Assembly (NCBI GenBank): GCA_948777935.1
Contig: CAQDYY010000002.1
Location: 13,937 to 77,936 of the forward strand
Origin: an uncultured Clostridia bacterium
Lineage (GTDB): Bacteria > Bacillota > Clostridia > TANB77 > CAG-508
Direction: 5' to 3'
Length of the DNA: 64,000 nucleotides
How positions within the stretch are numbered: position 1 is the first letter of the stretch; each line of letters begins with the position of its first letter. The notes beneath the pieces were generated by a model. The model had not been told where the DNA came from and did not search any database. It saw only the letters and a list, made by a program, of their open reading frames with translations. The position numbers and the translations under genes are program-made. Positions 1-9,938 of this stretch are shown piece after piece.

Positions 1-531
1 AATTTATTTACTGATTAAATTATTTTTTTATTTATCTTTTATATTTAATAATTAATAATTTTTATTTATATTTTTAATGTTATTTATTTTATTTACTATT
101 AAATATTTTTATTTTACTATTTCTTTTAATTAGTTTTTTATTTTATTAAATATATAATTTAATTCTTTTGTTTTTATATTCTATTAATTTATTTACTGAT
201 TAAATTATTTTTTTATTTATCTTTTATATTTAATAATTAATAATTTTTATTTATATTTTTAATGTTATTTATTTTATTTACTATTAAATATTTTTATTTT
301 ACTATTTCTTTTAATTAGTTTTTTATTTTATTAAATATATAATTTAATTCTTTTGTTTTTATATTCTATTAATTTATTTACTGATTAAATTATTTTTTTA
401 TTTATCTTTTATATTTAATAATTAATAATTTTTATTTATATTTTTAATGTTATTTATTTTATTTACTATTAAATATTTTTATTTTACTATTTCTTTTAAT
501 TGGTTTTTTATTTTATTAAATATATAATTTA
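1..531. repeat. Tandem array, 185-bp unit, about 2.9 copies
   Basis: Three head-to-tail copies of a 185-bp, almost GC-free unit start at 1, 186 and 371. Copies 1 and 2 look identical over their full length. Copy 3 differs by one base near 512 (TAGT to TGGT) and stops matching at 531. The window begins inside or at the edge of the array, so it may extend to the left. There are no spacers of unique sequence, so it is not a CRISPR array. It lies downstream of the parAB-DUF4446 operon. Function unknown. Confidence 0.9.
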
Positions 532-1020
532 TTTATTATTACTTTTTTTGTATGTTATTTATTATTTAAATATTTATAACTAATTTTCATTTACTATTTT
601 AATATATAATTTTATTTTCGCTTTTGTATTTTATAATTTATTTTATTACTATATATTTTTTCTTTTATAATAAAATATATATTTTATTATTTTATTTATT
701 TATTATTATATAATTATAACTACTTTTGTATTTTATAAATTTAAAACATATTTCTATATAAAATAAAAATGTAAAAATATTTTCTTTAATATTTTTACAT
801 TTTTTTATTCTTATTATTTACTTTATATTTAGCAATATTTATATTTTTTTATTTTATATATTCTTTAAATAACTTCTATAATAAATATATGTACTATTTT
901 TTTATAAATTTGTTTCTATATAACTTTATATTATTTAAATAAATAATTATAATTAATTATTTATTTAAATTATTTTATTATTGTTTTCAATTTATTATAC
1001 ATTATATTATTATTTAATAT
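532..1020. other. AT-rich intergenic region without a gene
   Basis: About 490 bases of nearly pure A/T sequence with no credible ORF or ribosome binding site on either strand. It contains one strong inverted repeat (765-804), listed separately. Confidence 0.7.
765..804 (-). terminator. Probable terminator hairpin after the parAB-DUF4446 operon
   Basis: A perfect 17-bp inverted repeat (765-781 with 788-804) with a 6-nt loop. It is entirely A/T apart from one G-C pair. T-rich flanks on both sides would allow it to act for minus-strand transcription arriving from 1021. Low GC makes the strength uncertain. Confidence 0.45.
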
Positions 1021-1515
1021 TTATGAATTTATTGCTACATTAATTGCTTGTTTTTCTTCTTCAGATAAAGTATATTTAGATACTCCTTTTTCTACTGGTT
1101 TTGAAAAAATATTAGACATTTCCATTGAATAAATTCCATTTAATACTATTCCTGTATTTTCTTCATTTAATAATGCCAACGCAAAACTTAAATCACTTCC
1201 AGTATCTTTAAATGCACTATATCTTATTAATCCTATTTTTTGTGTACATTTTGCAACTTTATTATCTAATTTTTTATAATAATCCTTTATTTTATTATTT
1301 TCTTTTTTTATTAATTCTAATTCATTAATATATTTTTCTAAACTTTCTTGGATATTCTCTCCATTTCCAATTTTCTTCATAAAATCTCTATATTCTTTTT
1401 TTATTTTTAATAATTTTATTATATTAATAATATATAAAATAAATAATATTATTAATATTAAAATAATTGATAAATAAAAATAATCTGTTTTAATAAAATT
1501 AAAAATATTGTCCAC
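1021..1515 (-). CDS. DUF4446 family membrane-anchored protein
   Basis: 164 aa. Residues about 14-36 form one hydrophobic membrane segment, followed by a basic stretch, a charged coiled-coil-like region (about 50-85) and the conserved DUF4446 C-terminal part with the motif IGLIRYSAF near residue 95. This family is commonly found directly behind parB in Clostridia, as here (16 bp downstream of parB). The function is unknown. The position suggests co-transcription with the chromosome segregation genes. ATG start preceded by a GGAGG-type site. Confidence 0.85.
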   Translation of the reverse strand: MDNIFNFIKTDYFYLSIILILIILFILYIINIIKLLKIKKEYRDFMKKIGNGENIQESLEKYINELELIKKENNKIKDYYKKLDNKVAKCTQKIGLIRYSAFKDTGSDLSFALALLNEENTGIVLNGIYSMEMSNIFSKPVEKGVSKYTLSEEEKQAINVAINS

Positions 1516-1531
1516 TATATTTCCTCCAAAT

Positions 1532-2380
1532 TTATTTTATTAATTCTAATATTCTTTCTAAATCTTCATTATTGGTATATTCTATAACAATTTTCCCTTT
1601 TCTTTTTCCTGGTTCTAATTTTACCTTAGTTCCAAAAAATCCTTGAAAACTATCTTCTATATCTTGAAAAATTGCTTCATATTTTTTTTGTTCTTTTTTA
1701 TTTGTATTCTTTTTATAACTTACATCTCTTTCAAAATCTCTAACACTTGCTCCCTTTTCTATCATTTTTACCGCTGTTTTATATTGATTTTCTTTATCTT
1801 CAATAGCAAGTAACGTTCTAGCATGTCCTTCTGCTAGTTTTCCTTCTTTTACAAATTCTAAAACTCTTTCATCTAAATTTAAAATTCTAACAGTATTTGC
1901 TATACTGCTTCTGCTTTTTCCTAAAATTTCTGATACTTCTTGTTGAGTTAATTTATACTCTTCCATTAATTCTTTTATTCCTAAAGCTTTTTCATATGCG
2001 TTTAAGTCTTCCCTCTGCACATTTTCTATTAAAGCTATTTCTTTATTTTGTCTTTCATCACCTTGTCTTACAATTGCTGGAATTTCTTTTAACCCTGCTT
2101 TTTTAGATGCTCTCCAACGTCTCTCTCCTGCTACAATTTCATAATATCTATCTCTTTTAACTACAATAATTGGTTGAATTACCCCATATCTTTTTATTGA
2201 TTCTGCTAACTCTTCTAATGCTTCTTCATCAAAATTTTTTCTTGGTTGATTACGATTTGGCTCTACTTCTGTAATTTTTAATTTTTGTATTACTTCGTCT
2301 TTTTTTAATATTTCTTCATCCTCTATATTATTAGCAAATAATGCATCTAATCCTTTTCCTAACCCTGTTTTCTTTACCAT
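1532..2380 (-). CDS. parB: Chromosome partitioning protein ParB (Spo0J)
   Basis: 282 aa, usual length for chromosomal ParB. The N-terminal basic segment is followed by the ParB/Srx CTPase domain with the GERRWRASKKAG motif near residue 90, then a helix-turn-helix (about 135-165, LTQQEVSEILGKSRSSIAN) that reads parS. The C-terminal dimerisation domain ends the protein. ParB loads on parS near the origin, spreads as a CTP-dependent clamp and recruits SMC. It lies 12 bp behind parA in one operon. A candidate parS is described at 63307-63322. Confidence 0.97.
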   Translation of the reverse strand: MVKKTGLGKGLDALFANNIEDEEILKKDEVIQKLKITEVEPNRNQPRKNFDEEALEELAESIKRYGVIQPIIVVKRDRYYEIVAGERRWRASKKAGLKEIPAIVRQGDERQNKEIALIENVQREDLNAYEKALGIKELMEEYKLTQQEVSEILGKSRSSIANTVRILNLDERVLEFVKEGKLAEGHARTLLAIEDKENQYKTAVKMIEKGASVRDFERDVSYKKNTNKKEQKKYEAIFQDIEDSFQGFFGTKVKLEPGKRKGKIVIEYTNNEDLERILELIK

Positions 2381-2392
2381 GTCTATTTCCTC

Positions 2393-3181
2393 CTACTTCA
2401 TGTGCTTTGCTTTCGTGGCAACTTCATTATTCTTTAGTAACTCTTTAACAAATTTTTCATAACTTTTTGCACCTTTTGAATGTATATCATATTCTGTAAT
2501 TGACATACCATAACTTGGTGCTTCACTTAATTTTACATTTCTAGGTATAACAGTTTTATAAACTTTATCTCCAAAATAGTTTTTAACTTCTTTTACAACT
2601 TGGTTTGATAAATTAGTCCTTATATCATACATTGTAAGAAGTGCTCCTTCTATCTCAATATCTTTATTTAAATGCTTCTTTACTAAATTAATAGTATTCA
2701 TTAGTTGTCCTAATCCTTCTAATGCATAGTATTCACACTGTATTGGTATTAATACACTATCTGCAGCTGTAAATGCATTTAGTGTTATAAGACCTAATGA
2801 TGGTGGACAATCTATTATTATATAGTCATATTCTAATTTTGCATCTTCTAGTTTTTCTTTTAATCTTTGCTCTCTTGACATCATTGATACTAGTTCTACT
2901 TCTGCTCCTGCTAAATTGATGTTAGATGGACATACTTTTAAATTATTTATACTACTTTGTATTAAAGTTTCTTCTAATTGTACATCTTCTACTAATAGTT
3001 CATATACAGATTTTTGTAGTTCTTTTTCAATTCCTACACCACTTGTTGCATTTCCTTGTGGGTCTGCATCTACTAATATTACTTTTTTCCCTTTTTTAGC
3101 TAATAAGGAACTTAAAGTAATTGCTGTTGTGGTTTTTCCCACTCCTCCTTTTTGATTTGCTACTGCTATAATTTTTCCCAA
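2393..3181 (-). CDS. parA: Chromosome partitioning ATPase ParA (Soj)
   Basis: 262 aa. Deviant Walker A motif KGGVGKTTT at residues about 11-19, Walker A' DADPQGN near 40 and Walker B IIIDCPPSLG near 120, all typical of Soj/ParA. It works with ParB in origin segregation and in control of DnaA. It is the first gene of the parA-parB-DUF4446 run. The 223-bp gap to rsmG must hold its promoter if it is not read through. ATG start with GGAGG-type site just upstream. Confidence 0.97.
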   Translation of the reverse strand: MGKIIAVANQKGGVGKTTTAITLSSLLAKKGKKVILVDADPQGNATSGVGIEKELQKSVYELLVEDVQLEETLIQSSINNLKVCPSNINLAGAEVELVSMMSREQRLKEKLEDAKLEYDYIIIDCPPSLGLITLNAFTAADSVLIPIQCEYYALEGLGQLMNTINLVKKHLNKDIEIEGALLTMYDIRTNLSNQVVKEVKNYFGDKVYKTVIPRNVKLSEAPSYGMSITEYDIHSKGAKSYEKFVKELLKNNEVATKAKHMK

Positions 3182-3404
3182 AGTAATCCCTCCAAACTAG
3201 AAACTGTTATAAAGCCTGATTTTCAACTATATTTATAATTTAATCAATATATTTAAAATAATGTTTATATAGTATAAAAACTTCTTATATAATAATATAA
3301 AAATATCTGCAATATGTCAATAAATTTTGCTAATATTTTTAAAATTTTATGCCATTAAATACTGTTTTAATAAAGAACTTGTTTGAAAATATAATAATAT
3401 AAAA

Positions 3405-4127
3405 TTATTGTATTGGTTCTTTTGATGGTGTCCCTGCTTTTCTTGGATATTTACTAGGTGTATCTTTCATCTTTCTTATTATAATTATATTTCTTTTGAT
3501 ATTTGATTGTGGCAAATAGAATTCATGTACTTTCTCTAGCTCTCCTCCTAAAATGTTTATAGCTTTTTTACTAATTTCTAATTCTTCTTTTATATCTTTT
3601 CCTTTCATACAAATACATCTTCCACCTTTTTTTACTAATGGCATAAGATATTCTACTAAAATGTTAAGTGGAGCAACAGCTCTTGAAGTTGCTACATCAA
3701 ACTTTTCTCTAAAATTTGAATTTTTACCTATGTCTTCTGCTCTGCCATGTATCGTTTGTATATTTGATAAATTTAAATTACTAATTACTTCTTTCATAAA
3801 GTTCACTCTTTTATTTAATGAATCTAATAATGTTACTTTTACATCTTCTCTTGCTATTTTTATTGGAATTCCTGGAAATCCTGCTCCAGTTCCTACATCA
3901 ATAATGTTATCTTTATAATCGATATACGGTATTATTGTAATAGAATCAATAAAATGCTTTTGCAATATATCCTTATCCTCTATAATAGATGTTAAATTTA
4001 TACTTTCATTGCATTTCTGTAACAATTTCATATACATATGTAATTGTTCTAATTGATTTTCATTTATACTCATATTCAAATTCTTACATTGATTTTTAAG
4101 TATTTCTATCCATTCTTCTTTTTTCAT
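3405..4127 (-). CDS. rsmG: 16S rRNA m7G527 methyltransferase RsmG (GidB)
   Basis: 240 aa. SAM-binding motif DVGTGAGFPGIPIKI near residue 77 and the family motif TSRAVAPLNILVEY near 147. It methylates N7 of G527 of 16S rRNA. The start is 8 bp behind mnmG, the usual mnmE-mnmG-rsmG-parA order. The C-terminal tail (about 215-240) is short and basic with no recognised domain. Confidence 0.96.
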   Translation of the reverse strand: MKKEEWIEILKNQCKNLNMSINENQLEQLHMYMKLLQKCNESINLTSIIEDKDILQKHFIDSITIIPYIDYKDNIIDVGTGAGFPGIPIKIAREDVKVTLLDSLNKRVNFMKEVISNLNLSNIQTIHGRAEDIGKNSNFREKFDVATSRAVAPLNILVEYLMPLVKKGGRCICMKGKDIKEELEISKKAINILGGELEKVHEFYLPQSNIKRNIIIIRKMKDTPSKYPRKAGTPSKEPIQ

Positions 4128-4135
4128 AATTCCCC

Positions 4136-6019
4136 CTATTTATCTTGAGAGTTTTTTTGTTGTTCTAAGTAGATTAGTAGCACAGATATATCTGCTGGCG
4201 AAACGCCTGATATTCTTGATGCTTGACCTACTGAAACTGGCTTAAATTTATCTAGTTTTTGTCTTGCTTCTAAACGCAAACCTTTTATTTTAGAATATTC
4301 TATTTCTTGCGATAATGTTTTTCCTTCTAATTTACTTGCTTTTTCTACTTGCGCTAGTTGTAAATTTATATACCCTTCATATTTCACTTGAATTTGTACT
4401 TCTTCTTTCTCCATTTTTGTAAGATTTGGTCTTTCATCATCTATTGGTTCTAAATTTTCATATGTAAGTTCAGTACGTTTTAATAAATCAGAAAGTTTAA
4501 TTCCTGTATCTATTTTAGAAGTTCCTAATCTTTCTAGAAGTTCGTTAACTTTATCAGTTGGTTTTATCGTCTTTTTCTTAACTCTTTCTATTTCTTTTCT
4601 AATATTTTCCCTTTTTTTGCAAAAACTTTGATATCTATCTTTTGAAATAAGACCAACTTCATATCCTATATCTGTTAATCTTAAATCTGCATTATCTTGT
4701 CTTAATAAAAGTCTATATTCAGCTCTAGAAGTCATCATTCTATAAGGCTCATTAGTACTTTTAGTTACTATATCATCAATTAATACACCTATATACGCCT
4801 CGTTTCTTCTTAATACTATTGGGCTTTTATTGTCTAAACTTCTTGCTGCATTAATTCCTGCAATAATTCCTTGTGCAGCTGCCTCTTCATATCCAGATGT
4901 TCCATTAATTTGTCCTGCAAAAAACATTCCTTTTATCTTTTTGCTTTCTAATGAAACTTTTAATCCTGATGGCTCAATACAGTCATATTCAATAGCATAT
5001 GCTGGCCTTGTAAATTCTGCATTTTCTAGTCCCGGAATAGTTCTATACATTGCAATTTGTACATCTTCTGGTAATGAAGAACTCATACCTTGAATATACA
5101 TTTCATTTGTTTTTTCTCCAATTGGTTCTACAAATATTTGATGTCTCTCTTTATCAGCAAATCTTACAACTTTATCTTCAATAGATGGACAATATCTTGG
5201 TCCTGTCCCCTCTATTTTACCCGCATATAATGGTGATCTATGTAGATTCTCTCTTATTATTTTGTGAGTTTCTTCATTCGTATATGTTAAATAACAAGGC
5301 TCTTGCTTTTTATTTATTATATCATCTTCAAAAGAAAACATTTCTATCTCTTTATCGCCTTCCTGTAATTCCATTTTTGAAAAATCTATTGAATTTCTGT
5401 TAATTCTTGCAGGTGTACCTGTTTTAAATCGTAACAGTTCTATTCCCAAACTTTTTAAACATTTAGAAAGTTCATTTGCTGGAAACACGCCATCTGGTCC
5501 ACTTTCAAATGATACTTCACCAATGTGAATTTTTCCCTTTAAATATGTTCCTGTTGCTAAAATTACAGCTTTTACATTGTATATAGCACCAATATTAGTT
5601 TCAATACTTTTTACTCTTCCCTCTTCTACTTGTATTTTTGTTATTTCTGCTTGCTTAATATAAAGATTTTCTTGATTCTCTAATGTGTTTTTCATTTCTA
5701 TGTGATATAGTTTTCTATCAGCTTGTGCTCTTAGCGAATATACCGCTGGTCCCTTTGATTTGTTTAACATTTTAATTTGTATAAATGTTTTATCTATATT
5801 CTTGCCCATTTCTCCACCAAGAGCATCAATTTCTCTCACTAAATGTCCTTTTGAACTTCCTCCTATATGTGGATTACATGGCATGTTCGCAATAGCTTCT
5901 AAGCTAATAGAAAACATTAATGTTTTTTTACCTAGTCTTGCTGAAGCTAATGCTGCCTCACATCCTGCATGTCCTGCTCCAATAACTGCTATATCATATT
6001 CTCCTGCATAATAACTCAT
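4136..6019 (-). CDS. mnmG: tRNA uridine 5-carboxymethylaminomethyl modification enzyme MnmG (GidA)
   Basis: 627 aa from the chosen start. FAD-binding motif IGAGHAGCEAA near residue 12, two GidA signatures (GTGPRYCPSIEDK and TSGYEEAAAQG) and the C-terminal helical domain ending in RISGVSPADISVL. With MnmE it installs the cmnm5 group on wobble U34 of certain tRNAs. An upstream in-frame ATG at 6058 is possible, but the ATG at 6019 has an AAGGAG at the right distance and gives the normal N-terminus. Confidence 0.96.
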   Translation of the reverse strand: MSYYAGEYDIAVIGAGHAGCEAALASARLGKKTLMFSISLEAIANMPCNPHIGGSSKGHLVREIDALGGEMGKNIDKTFIQIKMLNKSKGPAVYSLRAQADRKLYHIEMKNTLENQENLYIKQAEITKIQVEEGRVKSIETNIGAIYNVKAVILATGTYLKGKIHIGEVSFESGPDGVFPANELSKCLKSLGIELLRFKTGTPARINRNSIDFSKMELQEGDKEIEMFSFEDDIINKKQEPCYLTYTNEETHKIIRENLHRSPLYAGKIEGTGPRYCPSIEDKVVRFADKERHQIFVEPIGEKTNEMYIQGMSSSLPEDVQIAMYRTIPGLENAEFTRPAYAIEYDCIEPSGLKVSLESKKIKGMFFAGQINGTSGYEEAAAQGIIAGINAARSLDNKSPIVLRRNEAYIGVLIDDIVTKSTNEPYRMMTSRAEYRLLLRQDNADLRLTDIGYEVGLISKDRYQSFCKKRENIRKEIERVKKKTIKPTDKVNELLERLGTSKIDTGIKLSDLLKRTELTYENLEPIDDERPNLTKMEKEEVQIQVKYEGYINLQLAQVEKASKLEGKTLSQEIEYSKIKGLRLEARQKLDKFKPVSVGQASRISGVSPADISVLLIYLEQQKNSQDK

Positions 6020-6203
6020 TTTTTTCTCCTTTACATGTTTTTTGTGAAACAAAAACATATGTTCTTGTTTGTTGCCCTATTATAACTTAAATTTGTTTAA
6101 AAACTTCTGATTCTTATTATATTCCATTTTAAGCGATATGGTTTGTTTGACATTAAATTACACTACTGTTAAATAAAAACGTCTTATATTTGATTCTCAT
6201 GCT

Positions 6204-7577
6204 TTATTTTCCAAGACAAAATTTTGAAAATATCTCTTTTATAATTTCATCTGAAACTGTTTCTCCTGTAATTTTACCAATCTCTTCTAAAATTTCTTTA
6301 ATATGTATTGCTATCATATCAATAGGTAAATTTTGATTAGTAATTTCTATAGTTCTTCTTGTTAATTCAATTGCATTTGATATTATAGTTTTATGACGCA
6401 CATTACTAATAATAGTTTCATTATCTAATTTAATTTCATTTAATTTAAATAAATTTTCTATCTCTTTATAAATATTTTCTATTCCTATGTTTTCTTTTGC
6501 CGATATTTCTATAATATTTATATTGGGTAATTGTTTTTTTATTTTATTTTTTAGTTCTTCATTTATTTTAATATCTATTTTATTTAATACAGCAATACAT
6601 TTTCTATTTTTTATTATATTTATAATATCATAATCTTCGTTTGTTAAATTATCTCCACCATCAAATATAGCAATTATTAAATCAGCTTCTTCTGCACTCT
6701 TTCTAGAACGTTCTATACCAATCTGTTCTACTTTTTCGTTAGTGTTTCTTATACCTGCTGTATCTATTATACAAATTGGAATTCCTCTTACGGAAATAGA
6801 CTCTTCAATAATATCTCTTGTTGTTCCTTCTATATCTGTTACAATAGCTCTTTCTTCTTTTAAAATAGCATTTAACAAAGAAGATTTACCTGCATTTGGT
6901 TTTCCAATAAGAGCTACTTTAATTCCATCTTTTACAATTTTACCTGTTTCAAAACTATTCATTAATTTCTCTAATTTTACTAATACCTGTTCTAAAATAT
7001 TAATTGTTTTTTTATTAGTTATCTCCTCTATATCATACTCTGGATAATCAATAGATACTTCTGCCTCTACCATAACAGACATTAGTAAATCTCTTGTTTC
7101 CCTTATTTCCGTAGACAAATTACCCTCTAACTGATTAATTGATGCCTTTGATTCTTTTTCTGTTTTCGCATTTATTACATCTATTACTGCTTCTGCTTGT
7201 GACAAATCTATTCTTCCATTTAAAAATGCCCTTTTAGTAAACTCTCCTGGTTCCGCAAGTTCTGCTCCATTTTTTAAACATAATTCTAATATTTTTCCTA
7301 CTACATATGTTCCCCCATGTGAACTTATTTCACATAAATCTTCTGTTGTATAGCTATTAGGAGCTTTAAAAAAAGAAACTAATACTTCATCAATTATCTT
7401 TTGTTCTTCAATAATATGTCCGTATTTAATGCTATATCCTTTTACTTGTTCAAAATCAATTTCTTGCTTTGGTTTAAATATTTTTTCTAATACATTATAA
7501 GTATTTTCTCCACTTATACGTATAATTCCAATTCCACCAATTCCTGGTGCTGTTGATATTGCAGCAATTGTACTCAT
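6204..7577 (-). CDS. mnmE: tRNA modification GTPase MnmE (TrmE)
   Basis: 457 aa, normal length. N-terminal formyl-THF-binding domain, then a helical domain interrupted by a G domain: G1 GKPNAGKSS near residue 225, G3 DTAGI near 272, G4 NKID near 335. The invariant C-terminal CxGK motif is present as FCLGK at the very end. Partner of MnmG in U34 modification. AAGGAGTT site just upstream of the ATG. The 145-bp gap to mnmG shows no further gene. Confidence 0.97.
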   Translation of the reverse strand: MSTIAAISTAPGIGGIGIIRISGENTYNVLEKIFKPKQEIDFEQVKGYSIKYGHIIEEQKIIDEVLVSFFKAPNSYTTEDLCEISSHGGTYVVGKILELCLKNGAELAEPGEFTKRAFLNGRIDLSQAEAVIDVINAKTEKESKASINQLEGNLSTEIRETRDLLMSVMVEAEVSIDYPEYDIEEITNKKTINILEQVLVKLEKLMNSFETGKIVKDGIKVALIGKPNAGKSSLLNAILKEERAIVTDIEGTTRDIIEESISVRGIPICIIDTAGIRNTNEKVEQIGIERSRKSAEEADLIIAIFDGGDNLTNEDYDIINIIKNRKCIAVLNKIDIKINEELKNKIKKQLPNINIIEISAKENIGIENIYKEIENLFKLNEIKLDNETIISNVRHKTIISNAIELTRRTIEITNQNLPIDMIAIHIKEILEEIGKITGETVSDEIIKEIFSKFCLGK

Positions 7578-7667
7578 ATTAACTCCTTTCTAAAGAACAA
7601 ATAGGAAAGCCATCAAATCAGCATAATCTTTATATTTTTCTTTGGCTTTTCACTAATTTGTGTACAG

Positions 7668-7724
7668 TTGGCTATTATATATTAGAAAGTTTTGCAGACT
7701 TTCTAATATATAATAAGAAGCCAA
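7668..7724. repeat. Large imperfect hairpin between jag and mnmE
   Basis: Inner perfect 17-bp stem 7674-7690 with 7698-7714 (loop 7691-7697) and an outer 6-bp stem 7668-7673 with 7719-7724, separated by a 4-nt bulge. No U-tract follows on the minus strand, so it may be an RNA-processing or attenuation structure rather than a simple terminator. Confidence 0.6.
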
Positions 7725-7791
7725 AACACAGATAATAAATAAGAAATTACTCTTATAAAAAATCCAAACTTTGACTTCCGACTTTTATATT

Positions 7792-8482
7792 TTATTTTTT
7801 TAATGAAATTACAACCTTACGATATGGTTCTTCTCCGACACTTGTTGTTGTTACCATTTTGCTATCTTGTAACTTTGTATGAATAATCTTTCTTTCATAT
7901 GCAGTCATTGGTTCTAATGTAATAGATTTTTTAGTTCTAATAACTGTCTTTTCAAGCTTTTCTGCTAATTCTTCTAAAGACTTTTCTCTTTTTTCTTTAT
8001 AACCACAAATATTTAAAATAACTCTTACTTTGTATTCTGAATTTTTACTAGCAATAGAAGATAATATAACTTGTAATTGGTTTAAAACCTCTCCCCTATG
8101 TCCAATTAAATAATTTAAATCTCTACCATCTATATTAACATTTAAATTTCCTTCATTTGGAATTATTTCATAATGAATTTCTTCATTTGGAATTACCTTT
8201 ATCCAATCTTTTAGAAAATCTTCTAATTGTTTTTTAGCTTGTCCAAAATCAATATGTGATATTTCTTCCTTATTTCTTCGAATTTTTTCCTCTTTTATTT
8301 CTTTCTTACTTGTAATTTCAACCTTAACAACTCTGGGAGCTAAAATACTAAAAAAACTTCTTTTATCTTCATTTTCTAATACTCTTATTTCTGCTTCTTC
8401 TTTAGTTATACCTAATGTTTTTAATCCTATATCTATTGCTTCACCGTGTAGTTTTTCCTTCAAAGATTCGTGATTCTGGCAT
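7792..8482 (-). CDS. jag: RNA-binding protein Jag/KhpB, needs +1 shift at CGG
   Basis: 229 aa when one base is skipped. The ATG at 8482 starts 1 nt after the yidC stop, has GGAGG 9 nt upstream and gives the typical Jag N-terminus PESRIFEGKTT. The next codon is CGG followed directly by TGA. Skipping the C gives GGT (Gly) and runs into the rest of the Jag_N domain (EAIDIGLKTLGITKEEAEI), then a KH domain (LIGHRGE, about 125) and an R3H domain (about 190-229). A TTG at 8463 would start behind the missing part and lacks a ribosome binding site. Jag proteins bind RNA and influence cell division and elongation. Confidence 0.9.
8444..8446 (-). other. In-frame CGG, candidate +1 shift site in jag
   Basis: Reading ACT ACA CGG TGA in frame ends at once. 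Skipping the C gives ACT ACA GGT GAA GCA (T-T-G-E-A), continuing the conserved domain. The zero-frame stop directly follows the CGG. Confidence 0.85.
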
Positions 8483-8483
8483 C

Positions 8484-9305
8484 TTATTCTTCCTCCTCTT
8501 TTAGAAATTTATTTAATATTAATCTTTCTAAAATCATTAATACATTGTTTACTAACCAATATAAAGCAAGTCCTAATGGTGCAATAATTGCTATAGATAC
8601 ACTCATAATAGGCATAATATAACTCATACTTTTATTAGCTTGCATAACTGCATCCATTTCATTACTTTCACCATTTTCTTCTTTCCTTTTAGCTTGCATT
8701 CCAGTAGTTATTCTCATAGATACAAATGATGTTAGTACATATAATACTGGAATAATATATACTTTCCAGTCTGATAAATTTTGAGATGGAACACTACTTA
8801 AATCTAAACCTAGTAAATCCATATTTATATTTACTCTTTCATCTATTTGTCCTTTTTCTTTAATAATTGCAATTTCTGGATATGGATTATTCTTATTTTC
8901 TTCTTCTTGTTTTATTTCATTTGTATATTGTTCTATAACAGCTGTATCTACTTTTACCATATATGTTAATGGACTTCTAACAAGATAAAATACCGCAAAA
9001 AGTAAAACAATTTGAACAATACCACTTAAGCAACCACTAAATGGACTCATCTTTTCTCTTTTATATAAATCAATAGTTTCTTGATTTAGTTTTTCTGGAT
9101 TATTTTTATATTTATCTTGTATTTCTCTTAATTTTCCCTGTATTTTAGCAGATTTTTTCATTGTTTTTTGTTGCTTAATAGATATTGGTAACATTACAAC
9201 TTTTAAAACAATCGAAAATAAAATAATTGCAATTCCATAGTTTTGAATAAATTGATATAAAAAATTCAAAACATAACCAAATAAATTTGCAAAAAAAGAT
9301 ATCAT
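8484..9305 (-). CDS. yidC: Membrane protein insertase YidC/Oxa1
   Basis: 273 aa. A short N-terminal membrane segment, then the 60KD_IMP core with about five membrane segments. Conserved region VLKVVMLPISIKQQKTMKK near residue 36 and the cytoplasmic coiled-coil hairpin behind it. An insertion of about 45 residues rich in E, N and K lies in the extracytoplasmic loop (about 125-170). It inserts proteins into the cytoplasmic membrane alone or with Sec. Between yidD and jag in the conserved operon. ATG start. Confidence 0.95.
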   Translation of the reverse strand: MISFFANLFGYVLNFLYQFIQNYGIAIILFSIVLKVVMLPISIKQQKTMKKSAKIQGKLREIQDKYKNNPEKLNQETIDLYKREKMSPFSGCLSGIVQIVLLFAVFYLVRSPLTYMVKVDTAVIEQYTNEIKQEEENKNNPYPEIAIIKEKGQIDERVNINMDLLGLDLSSVPSQNLSDWKVYIIPVLYVLTSFVSMRITTGMQAKRKEENGESNEMDAVMQANKSMSYIMPIMSVSIAIIAPLGLALYWLVNNVLMILERLILNKFLKEEEE

Positions 9306-9321
9306 ATTCTTCTCCTCACCC

Positions 9322-9540
9322 TTATTTTAAAGGGTCATATCCCCCTTTTGAAAAAGGATTACACTTTAAAATTCTTTTTATTCCTAAATATATGCCTTTT
9401 ATAGTTCCATATTTTTCAATTGCCTGCATTGTATATTCTGAACACGTTGGATAAAATTTGCAATCAATTCCAAAAAAATGAAATATACTAGATATATATT
9501 TTCTATATAATTTAATCAAAAAAATAATAACTTTTTTCAT
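9322..9540 (-). CDS. yidD: Membrane protein insertion efficiency factor YidD
   Basis: 72 aa. Family motifs YPTCSEYTMQAIEKYG (about 31-46) and RILKCNPFSKGGYDP at the end are clear. YidD is thought to assist YidC-dependent insertion at the inner face of the membrane. The ATG overlaps the rnpA stop by four bases (ATGA), which suggests translational coupling. Confidence 0.95.
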   Translation of the reverse strand: MKKVIIFLIKLYRKYISSIFHFFGIDCKFYPTCSEYTMQAIEKYGTIKGIYLGIKRILKCNPFSKGGYDPLK

Positions 9541-9878
9541 AGCAATATTCCTATTTTTTCAAAAATTTGAAGCATATCCTTGCGTATATTATTAAAAGTA
9601 GCTTCGCAAATATCTCGTTTCTTCTTCCATAAAAAAATAATTTGATAACCAGTATCTAATTTTTCTTCTAATAAACGATAATTCTCAGAAATTAATCTTT
9701 TAATTCTATTTCTTTTTACTGCTTTTGCAACTTTGACACCAACTGCAATTCCAATTTTATTTATATTACTATGATTTTTTATTACAAATACATCTAAATA
9801 GTATCCTCCGTAGTATTTTCCTTTAGTTAATATTTTTTTGAATTCATAATTCTTTTTTAATTTTAACGTTTTTTTCAT
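9537..9878 (-). CDS. rnpA: Ribonuclease P protein component
   Basis: 113 aa from the ATG at 9878. A GTG at 9887 would add three residues. The RnpA signature VKRNRIKRLISE lies near residue 57, and an N-terminal basic stretch follows the family pattern. It binds RNase P RNA and helps process tRNA 5' ends. It sits directly behind rpmH, the universal order in Firmicutes, with a hairpin (9907-9931) between them. Confidence 0.95.
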   Translation of the reverse strand: MKKTLKLKKNYEFKKILTKGKYYGGYYLDVFVIKNHSNINKIGIAVGVKVAKAVKRNRIKRLISENYRLLEEKLDTGYQIIFLWKKKRDICEATFNNIRKDMLQIFEKIGILL

Positions 9879-9906
9879 TTTAATCACTCTTCAGCTATTG
9901 TAAAAA

Positions 9907-9931
9907 GAGCCACAAATACATATTGTGGCTC
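9907..9931 (-). terminator. Hairpin between rpmH and rnpA
   Basis: A 9-bp stem (9907-9915 with 9923-9931) containing GAGCCACAA. On the minus strand it is followed by an A-then-T-rich stretch. It probably attenuates transcription after rpmH, which is needed in larger amounts than rnpA. Confidence 0.6.
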
Positions 9932-9938
9932 AAATAAC

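Noticed and set aside
1..531. CRISPR array
   Set aside because: The repeats are 185 bp, contiguous and without unique spacers, and no cas gene is in the window.
7792..8463. jag starting at TTG 8463
   Set aside because: No ribosome binding site at the right distance, and it drops the conserved EGKTT start that the ATG at 8482 supplies.
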